DNA of 64,000 bases from Streptomyces sp. NBC_01142. GTDB lineage: Bacteria; Actinomycetota; Actinomycetes; Streptomycetales; Streptomycetaceae. A program made the position numbers and the translations under genes. This document shows positions 40,961 to 50,867 of this stretch, piece by piece (position 1 is the first letter of the stretch; the number at the start of each line of letters is the position of its first letter). The stretch spans positions 3,782,001-3,846,000 of the forward strand of contig NZ_JAPEOR010000001.1 in NCBI RefSeq assembly GCF_026341125.1, given 5' to 3'. The notes below the pieces were generated by a model that made no database searches, was not told where the DNA came from, and saw nothing but the letters and a program-made list of their open reading frames with translations.

Positions 40961-41801
40961 GCGGCGTTGTCCACATACAGCTCGCGCGGCTTGCCGCTCA
41001 TCGGCCACACCGCGTCCACCCCAGCCGCTCCAGCCACGGCCGCTTGTCGGTGGCCGCATGCGCCACGCACAGCCCCACCGAGGTCGCTGACGGCGCCTCC
41101 AGTGTCACCACCAGGCCCACCACACACCGGCTGACCACGTCGATTGCCACCGTCAGATACGGCCGACCGATCGGCAGCCGGTGCTGCTCGTCGGCCACGA
41201 TCACATCCACCGGCGTGTGGTCGACCTGAACCTGCTCCAACACCTCGGTGACCGCAGGCGGCACGCCGCACGCCGACCGCAGCCGGCGGGCCGCCTCGCG
41301 GCCCTCCCGTGCCCCTACCGGGGTCGCCGGGTCCAGCCGCGCGATCCGGTGCATCACCGTTCCGCGTGAGGGGACCCGCAGGCCGCGAGCCCGGCACTGG
41401 CGCGTGATCTCGCGGTAGACCGCCGCCACGGTTCGGCGCTGCCGCGTCAGGTACCGGGTGCGCAGAACCTCTCGAACGATCGCCTCGACCTCATCGGACA
41501 GCCGCCCACCACCGCGCCCACCGCTGGAGCGCCCCGGCAGCAGATCCGATACCCCCCTTCGCCCGCCTGCCCGCCACCGCCCGACCAGCACGTACACCTG
41601 GCGCCGGGAGACCTGAAGCATCGCGGCGGCATCATCCGCGTCCGTCATCCCCACCGGGTCCTTTTCGGCAAGCGGCCCTATCGCTTCGGCCTGCCGCACC
41701 GCGGCATCCCACAGCTCGTCTGGCGCGGTCAGCACCCCGCGCTCGGCCACCGGTGCATCGACCACCCGGAAGCCCCCCGTCACGCACACGACTACGGCCA
41801 A
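40961..41801 (-). pseudogene. tniA: TniA/Mu-type transposase, truncated
   Basis: The frame from 41801 encodes LTAPDELWDAAVRQAEAIGP, an HTH region (AMLQVSRRQVYVLVGRWRAG), [20 protein letters not shown], and the DDE start [41 protein letters not shown] shift near 41030 is followed by [16 protein letters not shown], which stops at the second Asp region and continues directly into resolvase sequence. TniA is the transposase of Tn402/Tn5053-like elements. TniB and TniQ are not seen. Confidence 0.82.
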
Positions 41802-41920
41802 GTCGACCGTAGAGCAGGGGACTTCGGGCTGACCGGTGAGTTCGCACTTCGCTGCACGCGACGGCGAACCCCCAGCTCATCCGTGCACGTGACTACGGAC
41901 ATCCACAGGGAGGGGAACAC

Positions 41921-42762
41921 GTGAACGGCGACCTGGACGAGATCGCCCGCGCTGAGCTCGTTGAGCGCGAACCGTGCCCGCGCTGCGGGGCGGTGCCCGG
42001 ATCGGCGTGCCGGGCCAACTCCGGCGTCGTCGCCGTCGTCTATCACACCGGCCGCTACGCGAAGATCCCTGGACTGAAGTCCGGACCCGCGATCCGCATC
42101 CCCGCCGCCCGCGGCCCCGGCCGGCCCCGAGCTCGACCCCCGCCTGCTCGCCGCACTGGAGCGCACCGGCGACCGAGTCGGCTACGCCCGGGTGTCCAGC
42201 AAGGGCCAGGACCTCGCTGGGCAGGTCCGAGCCCTCAAGGCGGCCGAGTGCGTGCGCATCTACGTCGAGAAGGTCGGCACCTGGGAGAAGATCCGGCCCG
42301 AGTACAACGCGGCCCTCGCCGACCTCCGCCCGGCCGACACCCTCACCGTCGCCATGCTCGACCGCCTCGGCCGCAACATGGTCGAGCTGATCACCAGCGC
42401 GCAGGATCTCGCCGAGCGCGGGCACCGCCTGGAGATCCGCACCGGCCCCCTCGCGGGTACCTACGGGCAAGGTCGTCTTCGTCGTCTTCGCCGCGATGGC
42501 CGAGGTCGAGCGGGAGTTCATCCACGAACGGGCCCTCGTCGGCCTGGACACCGCCGCGGCGAACGGCAAGCACGGCGGCCGCCCGCCGGCCGTCGACGGC
42601 GACATGCTCGCCGTCGCCCTGCGGCGCCGCGACGCGCAGGAGTCGGTCACCGCCATCGCCGCGCACCTCGGCATCGGCCGGCCCGCCCTCTACCAGACCC
42701 TCGCCGCGTACGACGAAGCCAGCGCCGCCACGTCCGAAGCACGCCGGCCCGATGAGGAATGA
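41921..42762 (+). pseudogene. Serine recombinase with N-terminal zinc motif, frameshifted twice
   Basis: The N-terminal 55 residues have PCPRCGAVPGSACRANSG and VVAVVYHTGRYAKIPGLKS, a known extension in Streptomyces plasmid recombinases. After a shift near 42120 comes DRVGYARVSSKGQDLAGQVR with the catalytic Ser and LTVAMLDRLGRNMVELITSA; after another near 42465 FAAMAEVEREFIHERALVGL and a C-terminal HTH (VTAIAAHLGIGRPALYQTLA). Each block is well conserved, so the shifts are probably recent. The GTG at 41921 follows GGAGGGGA. Confidence 0.8.
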
Positions 42763-42827
42763 GCCCATGAGCGACCAGCCCGCCAGCACCTGCCCCGCCT
42801 GCGAGGACAAGACGTGAGCGTGGACCG

Positions 42828-43227
42828 GGCGGCAGCCTGGCTACGACCACATCCACCGGGTCACGCCTCTCCCCGACGACGCCAGGGACATCGACACCCA
42901 GTTCGTCATGCGCGGCTTCGCCGTGGGGTTCGCGCGGGCAGGCGGCGGCGGGGGCCGCAGACCGGGGTCTTCTTCGAGCACCTGGAGCCCGCGCTCGTCT
43001 TCGGCCGGGCCGGACGGATGTCCATCCACGACATCTCTGGTTACGGCGGCTACCAGGCAGCCCACGAGACCCGCTTCGACTTCGAAACGGAAGAGCCGGT
43101 CACCACGCTCTACGTCAGCGGCCGTGCACTGGAGCGTGAAGCCGGGGAGGACAAGCACTTCGCCCAGTGGGTGCGCGGCGTCCAGCTCGACTCCGCGTAC
43201 TACGAGCCTCCAGCGTCATTCCGCTGA
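42828..43227 (+). pseudogene. Unrecognised protein, frameshifted
   Basis: Coding-like blocks occur in two frames: DDARDIDTQFVMRGFAVGFA early, then VFFEHLEPALVFGRAGRMSI, HDISGYGGYQAAHETRFDFE and KHFAQWVRGVQLDSAYYEPP. It ends just before the CoiA-like gene. I recognise no family. Its start resembles the HxHRVTP segment of the next gene, hinting at duplication. Confidence 0.4.
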
Positions 43228-43789
43228 CCGCACGCCACCCCGGCCGCGGGCTGCTCGATGCCACCCAGGACGACCTGGGGTGCGGCTGGGCTTGGGAGCA
43301 CGTCCACCGGGTCACGCCCCGCGCGGTGCTGCACTGCATCTACTGCGAGCACCGGATGCACGCCAAGCGGTCCATCGCCGGTCTGCGGTACTTCGCCCAC
43401 GACCTCGACGGTGCCGAGTGCTCCCTTGGCCTGGAGACCATGGAGCACCGACTTCTCAAGCTCCAGCTCGCCAGCGCGATCCGCGCGGCCGGCCACCAGG
43501 CCGAACTCGAAGTACCCGGCCCCGACGGACGATGGCGTGCCGATGTCCTGGCCACCACCGGCTCCGGCCGACGGATGGCGTGGCAGGCGCAGATGTCCTC
43601 CATCACCACCGTCGACGCGCGCCGCCGCACAGCCAACCTCGAAGCCGACGCCGTCACCGGTGCTGGGTCGTCGTGGAAGCCCACCGCCCGCGGATCGGCG
43701 GGCGACGACGCGCGCCCCCGGCCCCCCCGCCTGCGGTGTTCGTGAACTTTCCGGACATCACCATCATCAACGCGGCCGTGGATGGCTAG
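43206..43789 (+). pseudogene. Competence protein CoiA-like nuclease, frameshifted
   Basis: Residues such as HCIYCEHRMHAKRSIAGLRY, FAHDLDGAECSLGLETMEHR and VPGPDGRWRADVLATTGSGR with WQAQMSS form the zinc-binding and PD-(D/E)XK-like core of actinobacterial CoiA-family proteins. After ADAVTG the continuation (CWVVVEAHRPRIGG) is in another frame and ends at 43789. CoiA-like proteins process DNA during natural transformation; the actinobacterial copies are typically on mobile elements. No start codon with a ribosome site was found. Confidence 0.6.
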
Positions 43790-43798
43790 TCTTCCTGC

Positions 43799-44056
43799 AT
43801 GATCCTGGTCTCTTGGTACATCAACGGCTCTACTGGCCACCGCTTGGCGGCCGGCGTCGCGGAGGCCCGCAACGCCGTGTCCGTGGCCCTGGACACAGAG
43901 TCCGCAACAGCTGAGGTGGCCGCAGAAGACCCGCTCGAAGCTCTGGCCCTATTCCTGGCAAGCGATGCACGCACCCTCTTGGACGAATCCGGACTGGCTG
44001 CATTCCGGGCAGACGAACCCGGCCTGAACCTGCTCGTGAGCCTCGCCCGCCTGTAA
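43799..44056 (+). CDS. Possible small acidic protein
   Basis: An 85-residue frame, MILVSWYINGSTGHRLAAGV followed by an acidic Ala/Leu-rich tail. The opposite strand can encode FVCPECSQSGFVQEGACIAC, a zinc-ribbon-like end, so which strand is coding is unclear. No family recognised. Confidence 0.3.
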   Translation: MILVSWYINGSTGHRLAAGVAEARNAVSVALDTESATAEVAAEDPLEALALFLASDARTLLDESGLAAFRADEPGLNLLVSLARL

Positions 44057-44517
44057 CACAGGTGTCCTGCTGCGTCCGGGACGGCCGGCCCCTCGCACGG
44101 GGTCGGGGCCGATGCGCGCGGCCGGGCACCGGCCGTCGGCGGCGTCGTCCATGCGCCCCAGTGTCCTCGGGTCGCGCGGTCCTGGGATCATCTCCCCTTA
44201 ACCGGAGCCAGGACCCGCCGCCGCCTTCCTCGCGCGCGAGCGCGCACGCGCAAGCCTTGGAGCCGATTGGGCGGGTCGCGGCCCGTGCGCGACAAGGCCG
44301 CCTTGTCGCACGGGTGTTCGCGCCATATGCCGCCGAGTAGCCACGCCACGGAGCTCTGAAAGTCACAGCCCAACCACGGCCGACCGGCCCGGCACCGGAA
44401 CGGCGACAGCCCCGACGCCGGGCGCGGAGTCAGGGCTGCCACCCACACAAGTCCCGTCGTGGGGGCGTCAGGACAAGTGAACGAGTCGCAATTACCAACG
44501 TTTCGCGTGCCGAAAGG
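44057..44517. other. Intergenic stretch with a strong hairpin
   Basis: No supportable gene. It holds the inverted repeat listed at 44282-44314 and the truncation point of the transposase remnant at about 44518. Confidence 0.5.
44282..44314. terminator. Strong hairpin, terminator-like
   Basis: CCCGTGCGCGACAAGG and CCTTGTCGCACGGG pair with one two-base bulge and a three-base loop. No obvious gene ends directly before it, so it might also be part of a mobile-element end. Confidence 0.55.
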
Positions 44518-45220
44518 TCATGCGCCGGACCCTGGAGGAAGCCGGGGTGGGTTACGTCCTGGCCGTGCCGAAATCCCAGCACGTCCATGCGGTGGGCCGC
44601 ATCGACTTCGCAATTGCCCAGGCCCCGGAGAAGGCGTGGGAGCGACTGTCATGCGGGGACGGCGCGAAAGGCCCTCGCCTGTACGACTGGGCCGCTGCCC
44701 TTCTGCCGGCCATCTGGGACTTCGACGGCGACCGCCCGACCCACCAGCGGTGGGTCCTGGCCCGCCGCAGCCTGTCCCGGCCCGACGAGATCGCCTACGC
44801 GCCCAACACCACGCCTGTCGAGAAACTGGTCCGTATCGTCGGCAGCCGCTGGGCGATCGAGGAAGCCTTCCAGGCTGCCAAGAACGAGTGCGGTCTCGAC
44901 CAGTACGAGGTCCGCCGCTATCCGGGCTGGTACCGGCACACCACCCTGGCCATGCTCGCCCACGCGTTCCTGGCCGCCGTCACGGCCCAGAGTACCGAAA
45001 GGGGGGTGGCAGAAACGACGCCACCAGCACCGTTCCACTCACCGTGGCAGAGATCCGGCGGCTCCTGGACACTCTGCTTCCCCAGCTCTCACCCCACAAC
45101 GACCCAACCGCTCACGCCCTCAACTGGTCTCACTGGCGAAGACGGCACCAAGCCACCGACCGCCGCTGCCACTATCGAAGAAAGACCAGCTCAGGCAACG
45201 ATTTCTCACTGGAGTGCTAG
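44518..45220 (+). pseudogene. IS701-type transposase, 5' truncated
   Basis: The frame begins LEEAGVGYVLAVPKSQHVHA and continues with GAKGPRLYDWAAALLPAIWD, WVLARRSLSRPDEIAY, and the Glu region SRWAIEEAFQAAKNECGLDQ. The tail PLTVAEIRRLLDTLLPQLSP and NWSHWRRRHQATDRRCHYRR is in the -1 frame, after an AAAGGGGGG run near 45000. The N-terminal half with the first Asp residues is missing. Confidence 0.85.
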
Positions 45221-45291
45221 CGCCCACAGTCCCGCACGAGGGTGCTCATGCTTCTCCAAGGGTTCGATGCGGTGGTCGGTGCGGAACTGGT

Positions 45292-46635
45292 TCAGTCTCT
45301 CCGCGGCTGAACTGTCACAGGGATGCTGTCGGCGTGGACCACTGCTGAAGCGACTTCCTTGGTCCGATGGCCGGGCTTCGGGGTGAACTGCCACTGGGCG
45401 AGCAGCGTGGCAATGGCGATGATGGCCTCTGTCCAGGCGAACTGGTCCCCGATGCACTTGCGGTTGCCGGCGCCGAAGGGCACGAACGCCTCACGCGGGA
45501 TGGTGTCCCGGCGCTCGGGGAGCCAGCGGCCGGGATCGAAGGTGTCGGCGTTCACGTAGACCGTCGGATCGCGGTGGATGGCGTAGAGGCTGAAGCCGAC
45601 CTCCGTGCCGGCGGGGAATTCGGTGTCGCCGAGCACTACCGGCTCGGTGGTGCGGCGCATCAGGAAGGGGACCCCGTGCAATCTGATGGCCTCGTCCAGC
45701 ACGCGGCGGATCCCCTCCAGACGGGGCACGTCCGCGATGGTGACGGGCCGGTCGCCGACGACCTCCCGGATCTCGGAGACCAGCTGCTTCTCCACCTCGG
45801 GGTGGTTCGCCACTTCATGAAAGGTCCAGGCGAGCGTGGCGGCGGTGGTCTCGACTCCTGCATACAGAATGGTGCTGAGTTCGTCGCGGACCTCGACGTC
45901 GGAGAGTGTCTTTCCGTTGTCCGCGTCCTGGGCAGCGAGCAGCATCGACAGCAGGTCGCCCCGCTCGGTGTCTCCCGAGCGTCGGGCGTTGGCCACCACT
46001 TCATCGATCACCACGCGCAGCGCCTTGCTCGCCGCATCGAAGTCGCGGTTGGCACGGATCGGCAGCCGGTCCAGGAGCTTGGGTGACCCTGCCCGTATCA
46101 GCAGGTTCTTCATCACGACGGGCAGGTTGACGCGAATGGCTTCGACTGCCGGCAGCCCGATGTCCGCCGAGAACAGGGTCGATGTAAGCGTGTCGATCGA
46201 GTATTTGGCCATCGCATGCTGGAGGTCGATCACCTGCCCGGGTTTCCAGGAGTCGGCCAGCTCACGGGCGTGGCGGTTCATGATCTCGGAGTAGGCCGCG
46301 ATGCGGTCCTTGGAGAACATCGGCTGGATCAGCCGCCGGTGCGCGCGGTGCACCTCGCCGTTCGCGTTGGCCAGGCCGTTGCCGGCGAGCGGCCGCAGCC
46401 GGTCGAAGAAGCGCCCCTTCTCGAAGCTGCGTGCCTGCCTCACGGTCACCTCGTGGACCAGCTCGGCCGACGTGAGCACGTACGTGGGCATCGTCCCGAA
46501 ATCGATACGGACCAGGTCACCGTGCTGCCGCAGCGACTTCACGAAGCCGAGGGGATCACGCCACAAGGCCAGAGCGTGACCCAGAAGCGGAACCGCTCCA
46601 GGAGCGTGTGGAACCGTCTGCAAACCAGCTGACAC
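45292..46635 (-). CDS. Cytochrome P450, terpene-oxygenase-like
   Basis: A 447-residue P450. I-helix YAGVETTAATLAWTF (ExT in place of DxT), K-helix LDEAIRLHG (ExxR), and the heme loop FVPFGAGNRKCIGDQFA with its Cys. The VPFLMRRTTEPVVLGDTEFP block resembles P450s acting on sesquiterpenes such as PtlI. The GTG at 46635 has AGAAAAGGG upstream. It is divergent from a second P450 and about 3 kb from a terpene synthase, so a terpene substrate is likely; that is inference. No ferredoxin gene is nearby. Confidence 0.85.
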   Translation of the reverse strand: MSAGLQTVPHAPGAVPLLGHALALWRDPLGFVKSLRQHGDLVRIDFGTMPTYVLTSAELVHEVTVRQARSFEKGRFFDRLRPLAGNGLANANGEVHRAHRRLIQPMFSKDRIAAYSEIMNRHARELADSWKPGQVIDLQHAMAKYSIDTLTSTLFSADIGLPAVEAIRVNLPVVMKNLLIRAGSPKLLDRLPIRANRDFDAASKALRVVIDEVVANARRSGDTERGDLLSMLLAAQDADNGKTLSDVEVRDELSTILYAGVETTAATLAWTFHEVANHPEVEKQLVSEIREVVGDRPVTIADVPRLEGIRRVLDEAIRLHGVPFLMRRTTEPVVLGDTEFPAGTEVGFSLYAIHRDPTVYVNADTFDPGRWLPERRDTIPREAFVPFGAGNRKCIGDQFAWTEAIIAIATLLAQWQFTPKPGHRTKEVASAVVHADSIPVTVQPRRD

Positions 46636-46860
46636 CGGGAACCCTTTTCTCTCTAGGTCGTGCACCTGCCGAAAATGGGGAAGATCCCATCACCAGGTGG
46701 GCCCTCAGTGTGAGGCCTCAGATCGTCAAATGATCTTATCCAGGACTGAGTTCGGCACAAGGCCGTCTGCTTGGGCGGTATGGACCACAGATATGCTGCG
46801 TGCGCTCCTCTACGCCATCTGTGCGCGACATCCCCCGCGCCGCTGCTTCCCGGAGGCCTT

Positions 46861-48252
46861 GTGACCACCCCGTACCCAGACTCGTCAGGCATCTCGGCCG
46901 CGGCGCTACCGCTTCCGGGGTGCCCGGCACACGCACTCGGTTCTGGGGTGCGACGGATGTACGGACCGGAAGCGGAGGAGCCGTACGCGTTCTACGCCAA
47001 GCTGCGTCAGGAGCACGGCTCGGTGGCGCCCGTGCTGCTTCCCGGTGACGTACCGGCCTGGCTGGTACTGGGACACCGGGAGAACCTGGAGGTCATGCGG
47101 TCGCCCTCCCTGTACTGCAACGACTCCCGCATATGGAACATCCGGTTGCAGCCCGACTCCCCACTGCTGCCGATGACCGCATGGCAACCGATGCTGGCTT
47201 TCGCCGACGCCGCGGAGCACGCACGACTGCGGGCGGCAGTGACAGAGGGCCTAGCACAGTTCAACCGGCACGGAATGCGGCGCTACGTCGTGCGCTACAC
47301 GCACCGGCTGGTTGACAACTTCGCCAGCGCCGGCAGGGCCGACCTGGTGGCGGACTTCGCCGAGAAGCTGCCGATCCTCGTCATGGCCCGGCAGTTCGGC
47401 GTGCCCGAGCAGGACGCGCTGCCGCTGGGTGCAGCCGTGCGTGACATGGTCAAGGGCACCGAAACGGCGCTTCAGAGCAACCAGTTCGTCGTGGGTGTCA
47501 TGCAGGAGCTCGTCAAGCGGAAGAAGGAGCGGCCCGGCGAGGACTTCGCCAGCTGGCTGCTGCGCCACGAGTCGGCTCTCACGGACGACGAGGTGATGGA
47601 GCACCTGCGGCATGCCATCGTCGCTGCGACCGAGAACACCACCAACCTGATCGCGAACACGCTGCGGATGGTGATGACCGACCGGCGCTTCCGCTCGAGC
47701 CTGTCCGGAGGTGCGATGACCCTGCCGGACGCTCTGGACCAGGTGATGTGGGATGCGCCGCCGCTCACCGTGGTGCCCACCCGATGGGCGACCGGCGACA
47801 CACGGCTCGGCACCCAGGAGATCAAGGCAGGCGACTTGGTGATGCTGGGCCTGGCGGCCGGCAACGTCGATCCCGAGATCCGGCCGGACCTGTCCAGGCC
47901 CGTGCACGGCAACCGCTCACACCTTGCCTTCAGCAGCGGGCCGCACGAGTGCCCCGGCCAGGACATCGGGCGGGCCATCGCAGACACGGGCATCGACACG
48001 CTGCTCGCCCGACTGCCCGATGTCCAGCTCTCCGTGCTCGAGGACGAGTTGTACGTGACCGGTTCCCTGGTCTCCTCCCGCCTGAACAACCTGCCCACGC
48101 GCTTCACGCCCCAGCGGCCGAAGAAGGACAGTGCCGGCGGCCCGTCCTCGCCATCCTCCGCCCAGCCGCTGCCAGCTGCCGCGCATTCGGTCGCTCCCGC
48201 GCCCGCGCCGGTCGCGGTCCGCAAGCCGTGGTGGCGCAGGCTCTTTGGCTGA
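46861..48252 (+). CDS. CYP157-like P450 lacking the ExxR motif
   Basis: A 463-residue P450. MYGPEAEEPYAFYAKLRQEH and GDVPAWLVLGHRENLEVMRS open the protein; the I-helix is HAIVAATENTTNLIANTLR; the heme loop is LAFSSGPHECPGQDIGRAIA with Cys. The K-helix segment reads LDQVMWDAPPLTVVPTRWAT, so neither the Glu nor the Arg of ExxR is present. CYP157 enzymes of Streptomyces are known to lack ExxR, and are usually in conservons with CYP154; here it pairs with a different P450. It ends in a Pro/Ser/Ala-rich tail and WWRRLFG. The GTG start follows GGAGG. Confidence 0.85.
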   Translation: MTTPYPDSSGISAAALPLPGCPAHALGSGVRRMYGPEAEEPYAFYAKLRQEHGSVAPVLLPGDVPAWLVLGHRENLEVMRSPSLYCNDSRIWNIRLQPDSPLLPMTAWQPMLAFADAAEHARLRAAVTEGLAQFNRHGMRRYVVRYTHRLVDNFASAGRADLVADFAEKLPILVMARQFGVPEQDALPLGAAVRDMVKGTETALQSNQFVVGVMQELVKRKKERPGEDFASWLLRHESALTDDEVMEHLRHAIVAATENTTNLIANTLRMVMTDRRFRSSLSGGAMTLPDALDQVMWDAPPLTVVPTRWATGDTRLGTQEIKAGDLVMLGLAAGNVDPEIRPDLSRPVHGNRSHLAFSSGPHECPGQDIGRAIADTGIDTLLARLPDVQLSVLEDELYVTGSLVSSRLNNLPTRFTPQRPKKDSAGGPSSPSSAQPLPAAAHSVAPAPAPVAVRKPWWRRLFG

Positions 48253-48264
48253 CGCCAGAAACAG

Positions 48265-48300
48265 CCGTGGGGTCCGGATCACGTGATCCGGACCCCACGG
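48265..48300 (+). terminator. Perfect palindromic terminator
   Basis: A 36-bp perfect palindrome (each arm 18 bases, CCGTGGGGTCCGGATCAC) begins 12 bases after the CYP157-like stop. It would give an exceptionally strong hairpin and could terminate in both directions. Confidence 0.85.
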
Positions 48301-48349
48301 GGGGATGCGGAAACCGCCGCTCGCCCGGGCTATTCAGCGGCCCACGCCG

Positions 48350-49440
48350 CTCAGGCAGTCACGGCTGCGTCCTGGTCCACCGACAGTGCACCGGTCGGCG
48401 TTCCGTCCCCGCCGTGCAGATCGATCGGCAGGGACTGGTACCCCTGGAGTGAGATCGACGTCAGGCGGGCAGGCTCGGAGGCCAGCCTGAGGTCGAGGTA
48501 GCGGCGCAAGAGTGCACGAAGCGCGATCTCCGTTTCCATCTTGGCCAGCCGCGCTCCCAGGCAGTAGCGCGTCGGGCCCATGCCGGATGGCAGGGCTACA
48601 TCGGCGGACTGGTGGTGAAGGTGGGCGCCGGCAACCAAGCAATGTCGTCGCCTGTGTACCTCATGCGCACTGGTGAGAAAACAGCTGGCAGAGACTGCGG
48701 GCAGCTCACGCCGAGTACCGGCTCCCACAGCACCTCAGCCAGTGGCATCCGAAGCCGCACGTCCGGCAGGCGCGACAGGATCCGTTCAACCGCCGTCGCC
48801 ACCAGGAGGCCCACCACCCTCTGGGCGCCAATCGGGAGGGCGTGCTGGACAGCCGCGGCGTCTCCCGGTGCCGGTTCGGTGGCACGGCCGCCGGGCGAGG
48901 GAATGCAGCGGCTCAACTCGAGGATGGTCCTCGCAGCGGCTCAACTCGAGGATGGTCCTCGACGTGGCGGTGGCGGTGATGCCCAGGGGAGCCGGTGCAC
49001 CTGGCTGGGCATGCCCGCGTGCTGGTCGGGCGGGGCGTGGTGAAGCATCCACGAGACAAGGTCGGGGCCCGCTGCCCGGGCCTTCTCGGCAACCAGCTGC
49101 TCGCAGACGCTCTTTATCGCCTCGTGGGCGCGCTTTGGACGCGAGGAGCGGCCCATGAGTGCTGGTAGCGACTGCCCAATGTCTGCGGCGTAGCGCTCGT
49201 CCATGCCGAGCACCCCCGCAGTGACGTGGACCGGTACCGGGCGGGCGTATCGCAGGACCAGGTCCTCTTGCCCGGCCGGGGCGAATTCGTCGACGAATTC
49301 GTCGACGATCTGCACCACGTACGAACCGGTGGCTGGGCCGAGCTCACGCAGTGCCTGCTCGACGTAGCTGGGCCAGATGCTCATGCTCTCCACGTCCATA
49401 GGGAAGTTGCATGGCAATTCGTGCAAGAAGTGGCGCAAGG
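48350..49440 (-). pseudogene. Decayed P450 gene
   Basis: Separate blocks of a CYP157-type P450 occur in several frames: PSYVEQALRELGPATGSYVV and VHVTAGVLGMDERYAADIGQ at the 5' end, VERILSRLPDVRLRMPLAEV in the middle, and TRYCLGARLAKMETEIALRA with TSISLQGYQSLPIDLHG at the 3' end. The I-helix to heme part is largely deleted and a 28-bp duplication lies inside. It is not functional. Confidence 0.8.
48904..48959. repeat. 28-bp tandem duplication
   Basis: The unit starting GCAGCGGCTCAACTCGAGG is repeated twice without a mismatch (48904-48931 and 48932-48959), inside the decayed P450 gene. Confidence 0.85.
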
Positions 49441-49633
49441 GGGCGAAGGCACGCTCGACGACTCAACGTCGGTTGCCAGCTTGGCTCTTGCGACGGCCGG
49501 CAGCCCTTGGAGTGCCGACTTCCGCTCAGTACTATGCCCTCTAGTTGATCACTCACCGTGCAGTTCCGGCCATGGTCTGTACACGCCCTCCCCAGAGTGC
49601 TCGCGCGCGCCATCAACTGAAAGGGAATCACGA

Positions 49634-50746
49634 GTGAGGCCTGCACTGGCAGTTCCCCCCATATACGCTCCCATCCCTCCCGCCGTGCACCCGAACCACG
49701 CAGCAATCGACGCCCGGACCGCAGCCTGGGCCGACACCTTCAACATCGGATCACCCGACTGGCGAAGCCGCCTCGTCACCCAGGACATCGGCGTGTTCGC
49801 CGCTCGCATCCTTCCTGAGGGCCAGGAGGAGGTCGTCTCCCTTCTCTCCGACTTCGTCATCTGGCTCTTCGGCGTGGACGACGGCTACTGCGAGGAAGGC
49901 AGTCTCGGCGACAAGCCGGGCCAGCTGGCGGCGGCCCTCCAGCGGCTGCTGCGCATTGCGCAGAACCCCGAGGTTCCCATGCTCATGGACGATCCCCTCG
50001 CCGAGGGGCTGAGGGACCTCACGCTGCGGGTCTCCCGCTGCGGAACCGCTCTCCAGGCCGGGCGCTGGGTGGACACTCTGCGCGAATACTTCTTCGCCGT
50101 GGTGTGGGAGGCCGAGAACCGGGCCGCGGGCCGGGTCCCTGGGCTGAACGACTACGCGCTGATGCGCCTTTACGACGGCGCGACATCCGTGGTGCAGCCG
50201 TTCCTGGAGATGGGCTACGGATTCGAGCTCCTGCCGCACGAGCGGGACAGCATGGCAGTGCGGGCCGCCTCCGAGATGACGTCGTTCATCACCACGTGGG
50301 ACAACGACATCTACTCCCACCACAAGGAGAGCCGCGGAACGAACTACTACGTCAACGTCATCCGGGTGTTGGAGCACGAGTACGCATTGAGCCCGGACCA
50401 GGCTCTGACCAGGGCAATAGCCCAACGCGACAGGGTGATGTGCCTCTTTCTGAGCCTGCGTGCGAAACTGGACGACGAGGGAAGCCCCCAGTTGCGGCAA
50501 TACCTGAGTAACCTCGGCTCCTTCATCCGGGCGACCCAGGACTGGAGCGTCAGCTCACTGCGCTACACCACGCCCGACGACCCGGCCACCCTTTCCTCGT
50601 CGTTCTCCGACCAGCCGACCGACGACAGCTCCGACCCGCTGGACATCCCGTCGATTTCCTGGTGGTGGGACCTGGTGCCTGCCTCCAGGACGGCGCCCCT
50701 GGAGCACTCCCGCGCTCCGCGGAGGCCTCGACGCGCGCCGCAGTAG
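49634..50746 (+). CDS. Class I terpene synthase
   Basis: A 370-residue terpene cyclase. The aspartate-rich motif is WLFGVDDGYCEE (about residue 81) and the NSE triad is TTWDNDIYSHHKESRGTNYY (about residue 224), both complete for binding three Mg ions and diphosphate. The pyrophosphate sensor Arg lies before it in the usual spacing. The C-terminus has a long Ser/Pro-rich extension beyond the catalytic RY-like pair (LRYTTPDDPA). The GTG at 49634 has GAAAGGGAA upstream. Product is probably a sesquiterpene or diterpene; sequence alone does not say which. Confidence 0.9.
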   Translation: MRPALAVPPIYAPIPPAVHPNHAAIDARTAAWADTFNIGSPDWRSRLVTQDIGVFAARILPEGQEEVVSLLSDFVIWLFGVDDGYCEEGSLGDKPGQLAAALQRLLRIAQNPEVPMLMDDPLAEGLRDLTLRVSRCGTALQAGRWVDTLREYFFAVVWEAENRAAGRVPGLNDYALMRLYDGATSVVQPFLEMGYGFELLPHERDSMAVRAASEMTSFITTWDNDIYSHHKESRGTNYYVNVIRVLEHEYALSPDQALTRAIAQRDRVMCLFLSLRAKLDDEGSPQLRQYLSNLGSFIRATQDWSVSSLRYTTPDDPATLSSSFSDQPTDDSSDPLDIPSISWWWDLVPASRTAPLEHSRAPRRPRRAPQ

Positions 50747-50810
50747 CAGCCCAGACAGACCCCAGGCCGCCAACTCGTGGCATGTGCGAGCGGCAGCCGA
50801 TCTGGCACAC

Positions 50811-50849
50811 GTGGGCCCCCAGACGACACGCGTCGGTCCGGGGGCCCAC
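50811..50849 (+). terminator. Terminator after the terpene synthase
   Basis: GTGGGCCCCC and GGGGGCCCAC pair perfectly around a 19-base loop, 64 bases after the terpene synthase stop. Confidence 0.75.
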
Positions 50850-50867
50850 GATGTATCTACCGGCTCA

